The notes beneath the pieces are model-generated. The model was given only the letters and a program-made list of their open reading frames with translations. It made no database searches and had not been told where the DNA came from. Positions 50,702 to 57,927 of a stretch of 64,000 nucleotides of DNA are shown here, piece after piece. The position numbers and the translations under genes were made by a program. This DNA is from a virus. Where the stretch lies: the IMG/VR virus record IMGVR_UViG_3300046506_000220, positions 18,833-82,832 of that record; one strand, given 5' to 3'. Positions within the stretch are counted from its first letter, which is position 1. The number at the start of each line of letters is the position of its first letter.

Positions 50702-51049
50702 TCAGGCAGCTTTCTGTTCAGGCTCCTCGATCAGGTACTCGTCGCGATTACCCACGATCCATTGAGGCTGATGGCCACGCCCGCTCCAGGTCCTGCCGCT
50801 TTCCGGATCCCGATACTTCGGAGGGGCGACTACCTTGGCCAGCTTGACCGGGAAAGTCTTCTTCTTCGGGTCTTTCCTGGCCTTGACGATTTCGGTTTTC
50901 ACGAGGCCAATATCAGAGGCCGTCAACTGAAACTCGTTAATAAATTCCTTGACCTGCCTGATCCCCTCCGCGCGTTCAACGAGAAACGCCTCTTCGGCCT
51001 GGCGTAACAGGGCTTCAGCCTGTTTTTTCAATTCTTTATAGCTGGCCAT
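50702..51049 (-). CDS. H-NS family nucleoid-associated protein (second copy)
   Basis: This 115-aa protein starts MASYKELKKQAEALLRQAEEAF and ends with the H-NS core KYRDPESGRTWSGRGHQPQWIVG. The linker is shorter than in the copy at 31082 and the N-terminal oligomerisation helices differ. Carriage of two H-NS genes by one element is unusual. Confidence 0.9.
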   Translation of the reverse strand: MASYKELKKQAEALLRQAEEAFLVERAEGIRQVKEFINEFQLTASDIGLVKTEIVKARKDPKKKTFPVKLAKVVAPPKYRDPESGRTWSGRGHQPQWIVGNRDEYLIEEPEQKAA

Positions 51050-51074
51050 TCTTTTACTCCTCTGTGTGCCCGGT

Positions 51075-51431
51075 TTATCGCACCGGAATGACGCGACGTT
51101 GAATAACATCGAGTCGGCACCATACAACGCGCCCGCGCATTTCTTCAAGCGACACAATTGGGGACACATTAGCACCTTTATTATCGGTGCCCAGAACCAG
51201 TCCCCGTCCCGCGAGTGGCTCTTCCTTAAAGTCGGGAATCGCGAACCACGCCTGTTCTAACAGATTTCCGAGTAATCCCTCTTCATCGACATAGATACAG
51301 TCCTCATTGTCCATGTAAACGACTTCAATCATCTGCACCTGCAGAAGCGCATAGATGGACTCAAGCGAACCATCCGTTTCAACTTCAGTGATCTCGCGAT
51401 TGAATGGATCAATCAGAAAAGCCTTCATCAT
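51075..51431 (-). CDS. DUF3846-like protein
   Basis: This 118-aa protein matches the pattern MKAFLIDPFNREITEV, IYVDEEGLLGN and LAGRGLVLGTDNKGANV. The family is common in phages and plasmids; role unknown. Two adjacent ATG codons at the start; AAGGACAG lies upstream. Confidence 0.82.
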   Translation of the reverse strand: MMKAFLIDPFNREITEVETDGSLESIYALLQVQMIEVVYMDNEDCIYVDEEGLLGNLLEQAWFAIPDFKEEPLAGRGLVLGTDNKGANVSPIVSLEEMRGRVVWCRLDVIQRRVIPVR

Positions 51432-51457
51432 TTTTTCTGTCCTTTCAGGCTAGTGCG

Positions 51458-51616
51458 TCACTTGAAGTAGTGCTGAATCATGCCCAGTGCGAGCACCGCA
51501 CCCACCGTCCACACAATTACGGTATTGCGGCTGTTGGCGATCGCCACATCGACGTGCGCCTTCAGGCGCGTTTCAAGTCCTGCGATATCCGCCTTCATGA
51601 TCGGCTCGTCACTCAT
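51458..51616 (-). CDS. Small membrane protein
   Basis: This 52-aa protein starts MSDEPIMKADIAGLETRLKAHV, a short coiled coil, and ends with one transmembrane helix (VIVWTVGAVLALGMIQHYF). The start overlaps the next gene's stop by four bases. It resembles a shortened version of that gene's product. Confidence 0.68.
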   Translation of the reverse strand: MSDEPIMKADIAGLETRLKAHVDVAIANSRNTVIVWTVGAVLALGMIQHYFK

Positions 51617-51843
51617 TTGAAAAAGTGGTTGATCACCCCGGACGCCGATGCGACGAGGATCACCGCCGACCAGATGTGGTTGCGCAGCCGGTGTTCGAGG
51701 ATGTTCAGGTCGCTCTTGGTGGCCACGCTATCCGACAGCGCCTCGTTGAGCGCTTCAGACAGCGCCTCGGCCGACGCCTCGGACATGTTGCCTTCGGTCA
51801 CCAGTCGCTTCACGAGCCGGTGCGTGTTGATCATGGTCGTCAT
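51613..51843 (-). CDS. Coiled-coil protein with C-terminal membrane helix
   Basis: This 76-aa protein has a coiled coil and a C-terminal hydrophobic helix (IWSAVILVASASGVINHFF), similar in layout to DUF1640/CCDC90-type proteins. It occupies the place where a toxin would be expected after the Phd-like gene, but it does not look like a RelE or Doc toxin. Confidence 0.7.
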   Translation of the reverse strand: MTTMINTHRLVKRLVTEGNMSEASAEALSEALNEALSDSVATKSDLNILEHRLRNHIWSAVILVASASGVINHFFK

Positions 51844-52109
51844 TTTTTCCTCTTTTTAGGTAGCAGGTCGTTGTTGATGTCGACCTCGACCGTCGGCTCG
51901 TTTTGCCGCTCACGCACGATGGCTCCCAGCTCGTAGTCTTCAAGCCGGTCGAGCAGCGCTTCCCACGCGGCGGCCGGGATCAGGTACGCCACCGGCCTGT
52001 TGCGGTTCAGGATGGCAACGGCACACCCGTCTGCGCCGTCGATGACCGCGTTGGGGTTCGCCTTCAGCTCGGAGATGCCGACCGATTGATCCGCCAGAAT
52101 CTGTTCCAT
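51840..52109 (-). CDS. Phd/YefM/StbD-like antitoxin without partner toxin
   Basis: This 89-aa protein has MEQILADQSVGISELKANPNAVIDGADGCAVAILNRNRPVAYLI, the Phd/StbD DNA-binding fold. Such genes normally precede a RelE/StbE toxin; none follows here. A palindrome just upstream fits autoregulation. It may neutralise a toxin in the host or a competing plasmid. Confidence 0.85.
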   Translation of the reverse strand: MEQILADQSVGISELKANPNAVIDGADGCAVAILNRNRPVAYLIPAAAWEALLDRLEDYELGAIVRERQNEPTVEVDINNDLLPKKRKK

Positions 52110-52122
52110 ATCAGCCCCGTTT

Positions 52123-52144
52123 AAAGACCTAAGTATAGGTCTTT
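52123..52144. promoter_or_regulatory. Palindromic operator of the orphan antitoxin
   Basis: Arms AAAGACCTA and TAGGTCTTT around AGTA, perfect over 9 bp each, 14 bp before the antitoxin start. It overlaps the stop region of the next gene. Confidence 0.75.
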
Positions 52145-52341
52145 CAGGAGGTCACTGTAAAGCCGCACTCCCTCGCCCAGTCGAGGAAGTTATTGGCCCA
52201 GCGCGTGTCGCCCAGCTCCCAGCCGCACAGCTCTTCGAGCTTCTCGTGCGGGGACATGGCCAGGATCTGCGCGTCCTGGCTGATGTCCGTCTCGTCAAGA
52301 TCGCGCCGCTGGCGCAGGTTCTGCAACAGGTCGAGTCTCAT
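52144..52341 (-). CDS. Hypothetical protein
   Basis: This 65-aa protein starts MRLDLLQNLRQRRDLDETD and has a Trp-rich C-terminus (WELGDTRWANNFLDWARECG). A GTTCACCGTGAAC site lies 11 bp before the start. Confidence 0.68.
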   Translation of the reverse strand: MRLDLLQNLRQRRDLDETDISQDAQILAMSPHEKLEELCGWELGDTRWANNFLDWARECGFTVTS

Positions 52342-52388
52342 ATCAAAAAATGTTCACCGTGAACTTTCTGGTTGATGCGTTCGCGTTA

Positions 52389-53069
52389 TCAGGATTGATA
52401 GACCAGCCCGTCGTCGCCGATGTAGAGGTCCCGACTACCTGCGCTATCCGCGGCGGCGGTGAGTTTCTCCCCGAGGCCTTCGGCCTCCAGCTCATCGCGG
52501 TCCCAATACCCCGCGCCGTGGCCGCAGCGCGTGAGCCAGAAGTCGTGGCCCGCGCGCCCGGGGCTGTAGCCGTTGATCTGCATCGCGGCGAGCAGCTGCG
52601 GCTCGGCGAAGTCACAGAAGTCCTTGCACTCCTCGCGGAACGCGGCGGCAGTCTCGGGGGCCAGCTCGTAGCCCTCCATCCCCTCGACCTCCTGCTCACC
52701 TTCGGGCAACGTCGGGTCGGTGCCGGTGCTCGACCAGAGCGCAGCCGTTTCGTAGCCCATCACGAATTCCTCGAACCAGCGCTCGCGCGGCGTGTCAACG
52801 ATGGTCGCGTTCGGATACTGCTCCCGGACCTGCGCGAGGGCTTCCCAGCGGTCCTTCGCGCGCAGGAAGAACTCGACATCACCGTCGGGTTCGAGCGCAC
52901 GCCAGACGGGCTCGCCCGCACCCCCCCAGTAGGCGCCGCCCTCGTCGTAGTCGCCATCGACGAACGGCAGCACGTGAACGATCAGCTTCACGGGTGTGTC
53001 GCGGTCGGTGTGATGTTCGGTGCGCCCCATCGGGGCGCCCCGAGCGCTGCTTACGTCAGAAAGTTTCAT
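52389..53069 (-). CDS. Conserved hypothetical phage protein
   Basis: This 226-aa protein starts MKLSDVSSARGAPMGR. The C-terminal part (FREECKDFCDFAEPQ, GHDFWLTRCGHGAGYWDRD, GLVYQ) is a pattern seen in many phage hypothetical proteins. Acidic. GGAG precedes the start, which overlaps the previous stop. Confidence 0.78.
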   Translation of the reverse strand: MKLSDVSSARGAPMGRTEHHTDRDTPVKLIVHVLPFVDGDYDEGGAYWGGAGEPVWRALEPDGDVEFFLRAKDRWEALAQVREQYPNATIVDTPRERWFEEFVMGYETAALWSSTGTDPTLPEGEQEVEGMEGYELAPETAAAFREECKDFCDFAEPQLLAAMQINGYSPGRAGHDFWLTRCGHGAGYWDRDELEAEGLGEKLTAAADSAGSRDLYIGDDGLVYQS

Positions 53070-53245
53070 TCGCAGGACTCCAGGTGCTTGAGCAAAGCCG
53101 CCGTCGCCCTGGCAACGCGCAGTTCAACCTGCGCATGGGCGACCTTGTCATCGGGCCTGCTCCTGATGGTGGTGAGACGAACGCAGCGCGCGGTGGCCAT
53201 CAGGCCCGCCAGGCGCATTGCTTCGTCGATCTGTTCGCGCGTCAT
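53066..53245 (-). CDS. Small helical protein
   Basis: This 59-aa protein starts MTREQIDEAMRLAGLMATAR and ends LLKHLESCE. It overlaps the next gene by four bases (ATGA) and abuts the previous one, which supports it. Confidence 0.68.
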   Translation of the reverse strand: MTREQIDEAMRLAGLMATARCVRLTTIRSRPDDKVAHAQVELRVARATAALLKHLESCE

Positions 53246-53476
53246 CTATTTTCTCGCGGTGTCGGTCCAGACCCAGTCAAAGCCCCAGTGGCCCTGCGTG
53301 TTGCTCAGGATCGTGAGGACGAAGTCGTGGGATTGCAGGACAAGGGCCTGGGTGCCGTCTGCGTGTGAGGTGCGCAACACGTCGCCAGGGTGTTTCATGA
53401 CCGCCTGCTGGCGTTCGGTGCTGTCCAGAGTCGCCGCAAGCAGCGCGGCGAACAGGTTGTCGTAAAGGTAGTTCAT
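53246..53476 (-). CDS. Hypothetical protein
   Basis: This 76-aa protein starts MNYLYDNLFAALLAATLDST, with GAGAGGA upstream. It ends in an aromatic strand (GFDWVWTDT). Function unknown. Confidence 0.7.
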   Translation of the reverse strand: MNYLYDNLFAALLAATLDSTERQQAVMKHPGDVLRTSHADGTQALVLQSHDFVLTILSNTQGHWGFDWVWTDTARK

Positions 53477-53844
53477 TTCTTCCTCTCGTCAGGTTTCTCC
53501 CAGTCCTTCTCGGCGACTGGGTCGGTCGGGTTGTCGTAGCGCACCACAGAGCCGCGCAATGCGTCGAGCGGGTTGTCCTCCGGTTTGAGCAGGTACAGCG
53601 AGTAACGCGCGCCGGCCAGCGGACTGCCACAGCACTCGCACGGCGAGCGCGAGAATCCGTCGGTCTGCTCCCCGGCCGACAGGTGGCCACCGTCGCGGGT
53701 CAACCCGACCATGCCGTCCTCGCATTCCTTCAGACGGCGGTCGGCCTCGGCGCCCTCGTAGTGGTAGTCGAAGGACGTGGCATCGCCCGTCGCTTCGAGC
53801 ATGAAGCAGTCTTCGCAGACACTGAAGGTGTCGGTGTGAATCAT
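53473..53844 (-). CDS. Cys-rich zinc-binding-like phage protein
   Basis: This 123-aa protein starts MIHTDTFSVCEDCFMLEATGD; CEDC and later CECCGSPLAG suggest a zinc site. Relatives beginning the same way are common in phages. Function unknown. Confidence 0.75.
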   Translation of the reverse strand: MIHTDTFSVCEDCFMLEATGDATSFDYHYEGAEADRRLKECEDGMVGLTRDGGHLSAGEQTDGFSRSPCECCGSPLAGARYSLYLLKPEDNPLDALRGSVVRYDNPTDPVAEKDWEKPDERKK

Positions 53845-53868
53845 GGTGTTGCTCCCGTTACGGATGTG

Positions 53869-53884
53869 TTATATTTAAATATAA
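53869..53884. promoter_or_regulatory. Palindromic operator of the MazEF pair
   Basis: TTATATTTAAATATAA is a perfect 16-bp palindrome, 16 bp before mazE. It probably overlaps the promoter and binds MazE or MazEF. Confidence 0.75.
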
Positions 53885-53900
53885 TAAACCGGAGGTTCCT

Positions 53901-54158
53901 ATGCACACAACCAGTTTGCGCAAGGTGGGTGGCTCAATCATGCTGACCGTCCCTCCCGCGATTCTTGACCTGCTGCACCTGCAGGCCGGCTCGACCGTTG
54001 GGGTACGGGTTGAGGGCGAGCGGCTGGTGATTGAGGCGAAGCCGCACCCGCGTTATACGCTGGCCGGGTTGCTGGCCGCGTCCAACTATTCACAGCCACA
54101 GCCCCCCGAAGAACGCGAATGGGTTGATGCGCCGGCCGTGGGACGCGAGCTGCTGTGA
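53901..54158 (+). CDS. MazE/PemI-like antitoxin (AbrB fold)
   Basis: This 85-aa protein has an AbrB-type N-terminus: LRKVGGSIMLTVPPAILDLLHLQAGSTVGVRVEGERLVIEA. The C-terminal tail, rich in Pro/Glu, would wrap the toxin. It overlaps the toxin gene by four bases. The pair is on the plus strand inside a long minus-strand array, so it forms a separate cassette. Confidence 0.9.
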   Translation: MHTTSLRKVGGSIMLTVPPAILDLLHLQAGSTVGVRVEGERLVIEAKPHPRYTLAGLLAASNYSQPQPPEEREWVDAPAVGRELL

Positions 54159-54481
54159 AGCGGGGCGATATCTATCTGGTGTCACTCGACCCGACCGAAG
54201 GGCGTGAACAGCGCGGGCACCGGCCGGTTCTGGTGGTGTCGCCCGCCGAGTTCAATGCCGCCACCAGGCTACCCGTGGTGTTGCCGATCACGAACGGCGG
54301 GGAATTTGCCCGTCGCATCGGTTTCGCGGTGCCGATCACCGGGATCAGGACCACGGGCGTGGTTCGCTGCGATCAGCCACGCGTGCTCGATCTTGATGCG
54401 CGCCACGCCCGCAAGGTCGACGCCTTGCCACCCGATCTGCTTGACGAAGTGATGGCGAGGCTCGCGCCTATTTTCGATTAA
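54155..54481 (+). CDS. MazF/PemK-family mRNA interferase toxin
   Basis: This 108-aa protein starts MKRGDIYLVSLDPTEGREQRGHRPVLVVSPAEFNA and has the LPVVLPIT strand and the VVRCDQPRVLDL motif of PemK/MazF. It cuts mRNA at short sites when free of antitoxin, giving plasmid addiction or phage exclusion. Confidence 0.92.
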   Translation: MKRGDIYLVSLDPTEGREQRGHRPVLVVSPAEFNAATRLPVVLPITNGGEFARRIGFAVPITGIRTTGVVRCDQPRVLDLDARHARKVDALPPDLLDEVMARLAPIFD

Positions 54482-54493
54482 CGGAGGGTAAAA

Positions 54494-54679
54494 ATGGCAG
54501 CGGCAACAAAGCGGGAAATCGACGCGCTGATCAGGCACGTGAACACCTCGACCAGAGAGGCGAATGCCGCACTCGACAGTGCGCTGGTATTCGTCGCGGA
54601 GTCCAACCAGCGCATTGCTGCGATGGAGGCCACTACGTCACAGCGACGGCTCCTGATCTTCCCGTACCGTGCACTGTGA
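54494..54679 (+). CDS. Possible small third gene after mazF
   Basis: This 61-aa protein is helical (LIRHVNTSTREANAALDSALVFVAES). The GGAGGG site six bases upstream is strong. Its 3' 42 bases overlap a convergent gene, which lowers confidence. Confidence 0.5.
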   Translation: MAAATKREIDALIRHVNTSTREANAALDSALVFVAESNQRIAAMEATTSQRRLLIFPYRAL

Positions 54680-54895
54680 CATCGGCCAGGTCTCGCCGTC
54701 CTCATCGATCACCAGCGTGTCACCCTCAATGTCCTGGGTCTTCGAGTCATCCCAGTACATCTCGGTCTCGCTGGCCCAGACCGGCTCCAGCCTGCCGGCC
54801 GCGTCCAGCTCCCAGCCACTCACGTGGGCACATCCGGGGACATGCTCAAGCGTGCCGATGATCAGGTTGCCGTTTGGGGCATAGAGCTGTTTCAT
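54638..54895 (-). CDS. Hypothetical protein
   Basis: This 85-aa protein starts MKQLYAPNGNLIIGTLEHVPGC. GGAGG lies 7 nt upstream and it overlaps the next gene's stop. Acidic, beta-rich. Function unknown. Confidence 0.75.
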   Translation of the reverse strand: MKQLYAPNGNLIIGTLEHVPGCAHVSGWELDAAGRLEPVWASETEMYWDDSKTQDIEGDTLVIDEDGETWPMSQCTVREDQEPSL

Positions 54896-55134
54896 CCGTC
54901 CACCTCCTTATGACCGGTTTCGCCGTCAACCTCAAAGCACGGCAGGGTTTCATCGTCGACGGAGGCCTCGCCGAGAATCGGTGAGCCATCCGGCCACGCG
55001 CCGAAGTTGCAGTCGGCCGCATTGACGTGCTCGCGCAACATGTCGCGCGCCTCGTTGACGTTGCGCGCCTTGACGCGGATCGCCGCGTAGAGCTGTACGT
55101 CGAAGGCGTACTCGTGGAGCTGGTCAGTCGTCAT
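54892..55134 (-). CDS. Hypothetical protein
   Basis: This 80-aa acidic protein starts MTTDQLHEYAFDVQLYAAIRVKA, a beta-alpha-type start, and contains ARNVNEARDMLREHVN. It resembles small phage proteins with an 'AxNxxEA' helix. Function unknown. Confidence 0.72.
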   Translation of the reverse strand: MTTDQLHEYAFDVQLYAAIRVKARNVNEARDMLREHVNAADCNFGAWPDGSPILGEASVDDETLPCFEVDGETGHKEVDG

Positions 55135-55135
55135 G

Positions 55136-55384
55136 TCAGCCTCGCAGATGGGCGTCGAGCTTGCGCCCGATCTCGCGGGCCACCGCTCGCCAGGCACGGC
55201 CGCTGAACAGCGGCGTGTCGAGCCTGTCGGCCTCTTCGTCGCTGAGCGCGGTGAGGTGAGCGGCATGTTTTGCCAGCGCGTCCATGACGAAGACCTGGGC
55301 CAGCGCGCCGTAGTCGCTGAATTCCATGATGCCGGTGAGGCACTCGATGTTCGTCCTGCGACGAACCGGTTTTCTGTTTGCCAT
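55136..55384 (-). CDS. Hypothetical protein
   Basis: This 82-aa protein has a basic N-terminus (MANRKPVRRRTNIECLTGIM) and an acidic helical body. A CACCACCAC run and a GTTCACGCTGAAC palindrome lie in its leader. Confidence 0.72.
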   Translation of the reverse strand: MANRKPVRRRTNIECLTGIMEFSDYGALAQVFVMDALAKHAAHLTALSDEEADRLDTPLFSGRAWRAVAREIGRKLDAHLRG

Positions 55385-55431
55385 GCTGATCTCTCGTGGT
55401 GGTGAGATTTGAAAAGTTCACGCTGAACTTT

Positions 55432-55665
55432 CTAGAAGAGCTGGATTTCAGCGCCGTGCAGCTTGTGGATCAGGCACTGCCGCGTTGCCCACTGCTCGAC
55501 TTCCTCAAGCGTCTCGATCGAGCGCAGGCGTGTCTCGCGGCAGTAGTCGCGGACCACGCCGTCATCGTTCCTGATCCTGAAGATGACTTGCCAGTTGTTG
55601 TCCTTGCGCCATTCGGCGCTCAGGTCTTCGTCGGTGAAGCGACGGGTGATGACGGGAAGGCTCAT
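55432..55665 (-). CDS. Hypothetical protein
   Basis: This 77-aa protein starts MSLPVITRRFTDEDLSAEWR. Charged, alpha/beta. It overlaps the next gene's stop. Function unknown. Confidence 0.7.
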   Translation of the reverse strand: MSLPVITRRFTDEDLSAEWRKDNNWQVIFRIRNDDGVVRDYCRETRLRSIETLEEVEQWATRQCLIHKLHGAEIQLF

Positions 55666-55880
55666 GCCTGCGTCTCCGCTTCGTAGTGGCCGCGAGCGCG
55701 AGTCAGCACTTCTTCGAAGTCCATGTTGTTGCGATCGGCCCAGTGCATCAGGTTCGCGAGTAGATCACCAGGCGCGTCGCAGAGGTCGCAGCTGGTGATG
55801 TCCATGAGTCGAGCGAGCGCGGCGCTTGCCCACTCGGCGCGCTCGTCATTCCTGTTGTCGGGATCAGGTGGCAGCGACAT
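55662..55880 (-). CDS. Hypothetical protein
   Basis: This 72-aa protein starts MSLPPDPDNRNDERAEWASA and contains CDLCDAPGDLLANLMHWADR; a single CxxC. It overlaps its upstream neighbour by 17 nt. Function unknown. Confidence 0.68.
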   Translation of the reverse strand: MSLPPDPDNRNDERAEWASAALARLMDITSCDLCDAPGDLLANLMHWADRNNMDFEEVLTRARGHYEAETQA

Positions 55881-56283
55881 GGTGAAATCCTTTCGGGAGT
55901 TGAATGGCAACGTTGGCTTTGTAGTGCTCTTCGACGCTCTCACGCACTTCGTCCCAATCGTCGCAATCTGGCCACGTCTGCTCGCCGCAGTCATAGAAGC
56001 TGCCTTCATCGACGGCATCGAGACTGCGAACGTGGATGTAGATGACCTCACCGTTGTCTTCAGCGCAGCGGATCTCCTCTTCGACGCTGCCCTCTTCATC
56101 GTCGCGTGCCGGCGTCGTGTAGAGCGGATACAGCTCATACGACGGTGTCAGCTCGCACGCATGCACGTGGCGCAGCGAATCGAACAGGTAGGCGCGGAAG
56201 ATCGCGCCTCCAGCCTTCTGCTGCATCTCCTCGACCCAGTGTTCGGTCTCGTTGCGCACGAATATCCTGAAATGGGTTTTCAA
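55864..56283 (-). CDS. Hypothetical protein, TTG start
   Basis: This 139-aa protein starts at TTG 56283, chosen for the GGAGG seven bases upstream and position just after the previous stop. It is acidic, with EEEIRCAEDNGEVIYIHVRSL. Function unknown. Confidence 0.7.
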   Translation of the reverse strand: MKTHFRIFVRNETEHWVEEMQQKAGGAIFRAYLFDSLRHVHACELTPSYELYPLYTTPARDDEEGSVEEEIRCAEDNGEVIYIHVRSLDAVDEGSFYDCGEQTWPDCDDWDEVRESVEEHYKANVAIQLPKGFHHVAAT

Positions 56284-56284
56284 G

Positions 56285-56611
56285 TCAGTCCTCCAGCAGC
56301 ATGAAGCCGCAATAAGCCATATCGCCCACGATGATGGCCGGGTGGCCATAGCCGTCTTCGGAGCTGGTCTTTGCTTCGAGCACGCTACGTTTGTCGTCCC
56401 ACACCTCCCAGCCCGTCATCTGTTGCGCTCCGAGCCAGATGCCGAAGTCGTCGCGCAACTGCACGGTCACCGTGTGCAACCACTGGAAACTGATGACGTT
56501 CGGGATCTCCAGCCGGTTGCCGCCCGCGTTACTGGCGATTGCCTCGGACTCAGCCTCGCTGAGGTTCTCCGGATACGGGTAGGGGTACCCGTTGGTCAGG
56601 ACCAGTTTCAT
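56285..56611 (-). CDS. Hypothetical protein
   Basis: This 108-aa protein starts MKLVLTNGYPYPYPENLSEAESEAIAS. It is Trp-rich and acidic. Function unknown. It overlaps the next gene by four bases. Confidence 0.7.
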   Translation of the reverse strand: MKLVLTNGYPYPYPENLSEAESEAIASNAGGNRLEIPNVISFQWLHTVTVQLRDDFGIWLGAQQMTGWEVWDDKRSVLEAKTSSEDGYGHPAIIVGDMAYCGFMLLED

Positions 56612-57273
56612 GACTGGGTTTTCTCCGAATAGCGGTTCATCGCGTCGATGAACCACTGCCTGAATGGCTCGCCGACTTCAGCGAGGCTGTCGTAGGCGCA
56701 CGAGAAGTCAGGGTTGGCCGACATGTAATGAAACTGCATGCCCTGCGGCCAGCTCGCGCGGTAGACGAGGTAATACGAGATGTTGCCGACCAGTTCGTTG
56801 TCGACGATCTCGTATCGCTTGCCCTTGTAGGCGCGGCGGATGTCCTCGTGGTGCTCCCACTCGTGCATGTTGCAGAGGTTGGAGCCTTCATCCTTCAGGA
56901 AGACCCAGGCTTGCACCCAGGTTCCGTTATCGGCTTCAGACGTTTGCGCGTCATCGTCGATGCGAATGTCATCGCTGGAGTCGAGTGCGTACCTGTCGCG
57001 GGCGCGCTGGATCTCTTCTCCGGTTGCGCGCTCCGTTTCGCCCTGGTGCCAGTCGGTTCCCTGCGGGATGCCCAGCGTGTCACCGCCCTTGTATTCGCCG
57101 ACGAGGATCGACACGTCATACCCGTATTTCTGCCCGTCCAGCTCATCACCATCCCGAAGGTTGCTTTCGGCAATGTTGTGAGCTTCCTGCTCGTCATCAG
57201 CAGGGATCAGCATCGAGCACCAGTCCTCACGACCGGTGTCGCGCAGCACAAGGAGGAAGAGATATTTCTTCAT
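56608..57273 (-). CDS. Hypothetical acidic protein
   Basis: This 221-aa protein starts MKKYLFLLVLRDTGREDWCSMLIPADDEQEAHNIA; an alpha/beta N-terminal domain is followed by a long acidic part. The high Asp/Glu content is shared with ArdA and several neighbours and could suit DNA mimicry, but no family is recognised. Confidence 0.72.
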   Translation of the reverse strand: MKKYLFLLVLRDTGREDWCSMLIPADDEQEAHNIAESNLRDGDELDGQKYGYDVSILVGEYKGGDTLGIPQGTDWHQGETERATGEEIQRARDRYALDSSDDIRIDDDAQTSEADNGTWVQAWVFLKDEGSNLCNMHEWEHHEDIRRAYKGKRYEIVDNELVGNISYYLVYRASWPQGMQFHYMSANPDFSCAYDSLAEVGEPFRQWFIDAMNRYSEKTQS

Positions 57274-57419
57274 TTCCAGAAGTCCCTGTAACGGAGCAGC
57301 CGACGCTGCGTGTTGTTGAGTCGCCCATGGTTGCGCAGCGTCTGCCTGAGGATGTAAGTCGAGACCATGCGCTGCATGCCGACCGACGCGAGGCGACGCT
57401 TGAGATGGCGAACCTTCAC
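57270..57419 (-). CDS. Very small basic protein, GTG start
   Basis: This 49-aa protein starts VKVRHLKRRLASVGMQRMVS; Arg/Leu-rich. Both ends overlap neighbours by four bases (GTGA and ATGA), a strong sign of a real, coupled gene among acidic neighbours. It may bind nucleic acid or an acidic partner. Confidence 0.65.
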   Translation of the reverse strand: MKVRHLKRRLASVGMQRMVSTYILRQTLRNHGRLNNTQRRLLRYRDFWK

Positions 57420-57649
57420 GATGCGTCACCATCAACCACGATCTCGACCTTCATGTCCCACGTGCCATCCGGGTTCAGGAAGATGAAGACAGGATCATGC
57501 GTACCGTCCTGAATGACCTGCAGCTTGAGCTGGTTGCTGACTTCGTGACGCTGCGACGTGAGATCCCAGCAATACCTGGAATTGTCGTAGGCCTTCAGCA
57601 CGTTGACCGCGTCTGCCGGCTTGACCATGACGCTGAGTTTTGCGCTCAT
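57416..57649 (-). CDS. Hypothetical protein
   Basis: This 77-aa beta-rich protein starts MSAKLSVMVKPADAVNVLKAYDN. It overlaps both neighbours by four bases. Function unknown. Confidence 0.7.
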   Translation of the reverse strand: MSAKLSVMVKPADAVNVLKAYDNSRYCWDLTSQRHEVSNQLKLQVIQDGTHDPVFIFLNPDGTWDMKVEIVVDGDAS

Positions 57650-57864
57650 GCGACCTCCACAAGCTGGTCGCTGTGCCAGACGGGTTGATGGTTGCGGTAC
57701 GTCGAGCCGTTGGTGTTCTCACGCTCGATGTAGCCGGTGGCGCCCTCATTGACCATCCGGGTGGCCCAACGGATCGCGTTCTTTTCAGAGGCGAACTCGC
57801 GGACCCGGTAGGCGCCCTTTTTCGTGGTCATGCGGGCGCGATAGAGCGGTTTATGTCTGCCCAT
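57646..57864 (-). CDS. Hypothetical protein
   Basis: This 72-aa basic protein starts MGRHKPLYRARMTTKKGAYR and contains FASEKNAIRWATRMVNEG. AGGAGA precedes the start; an operator-like palindrome lies 44 bp upstream. Confidence 0.7.
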   Translation of the reverse strand: MGRHKPLYRARMTTKKGAYRVREFASEKNAIRWATRMVNEGATGYIERENTNGSTYRNHQPVWHSDQLVEVA

Positions 57865-57927
57865 CAGATTCTCCTGTTGCAGTCACGATGACCATGCGTC
57901 CAGAAATGTTCACGGTGAACTTTCCCC

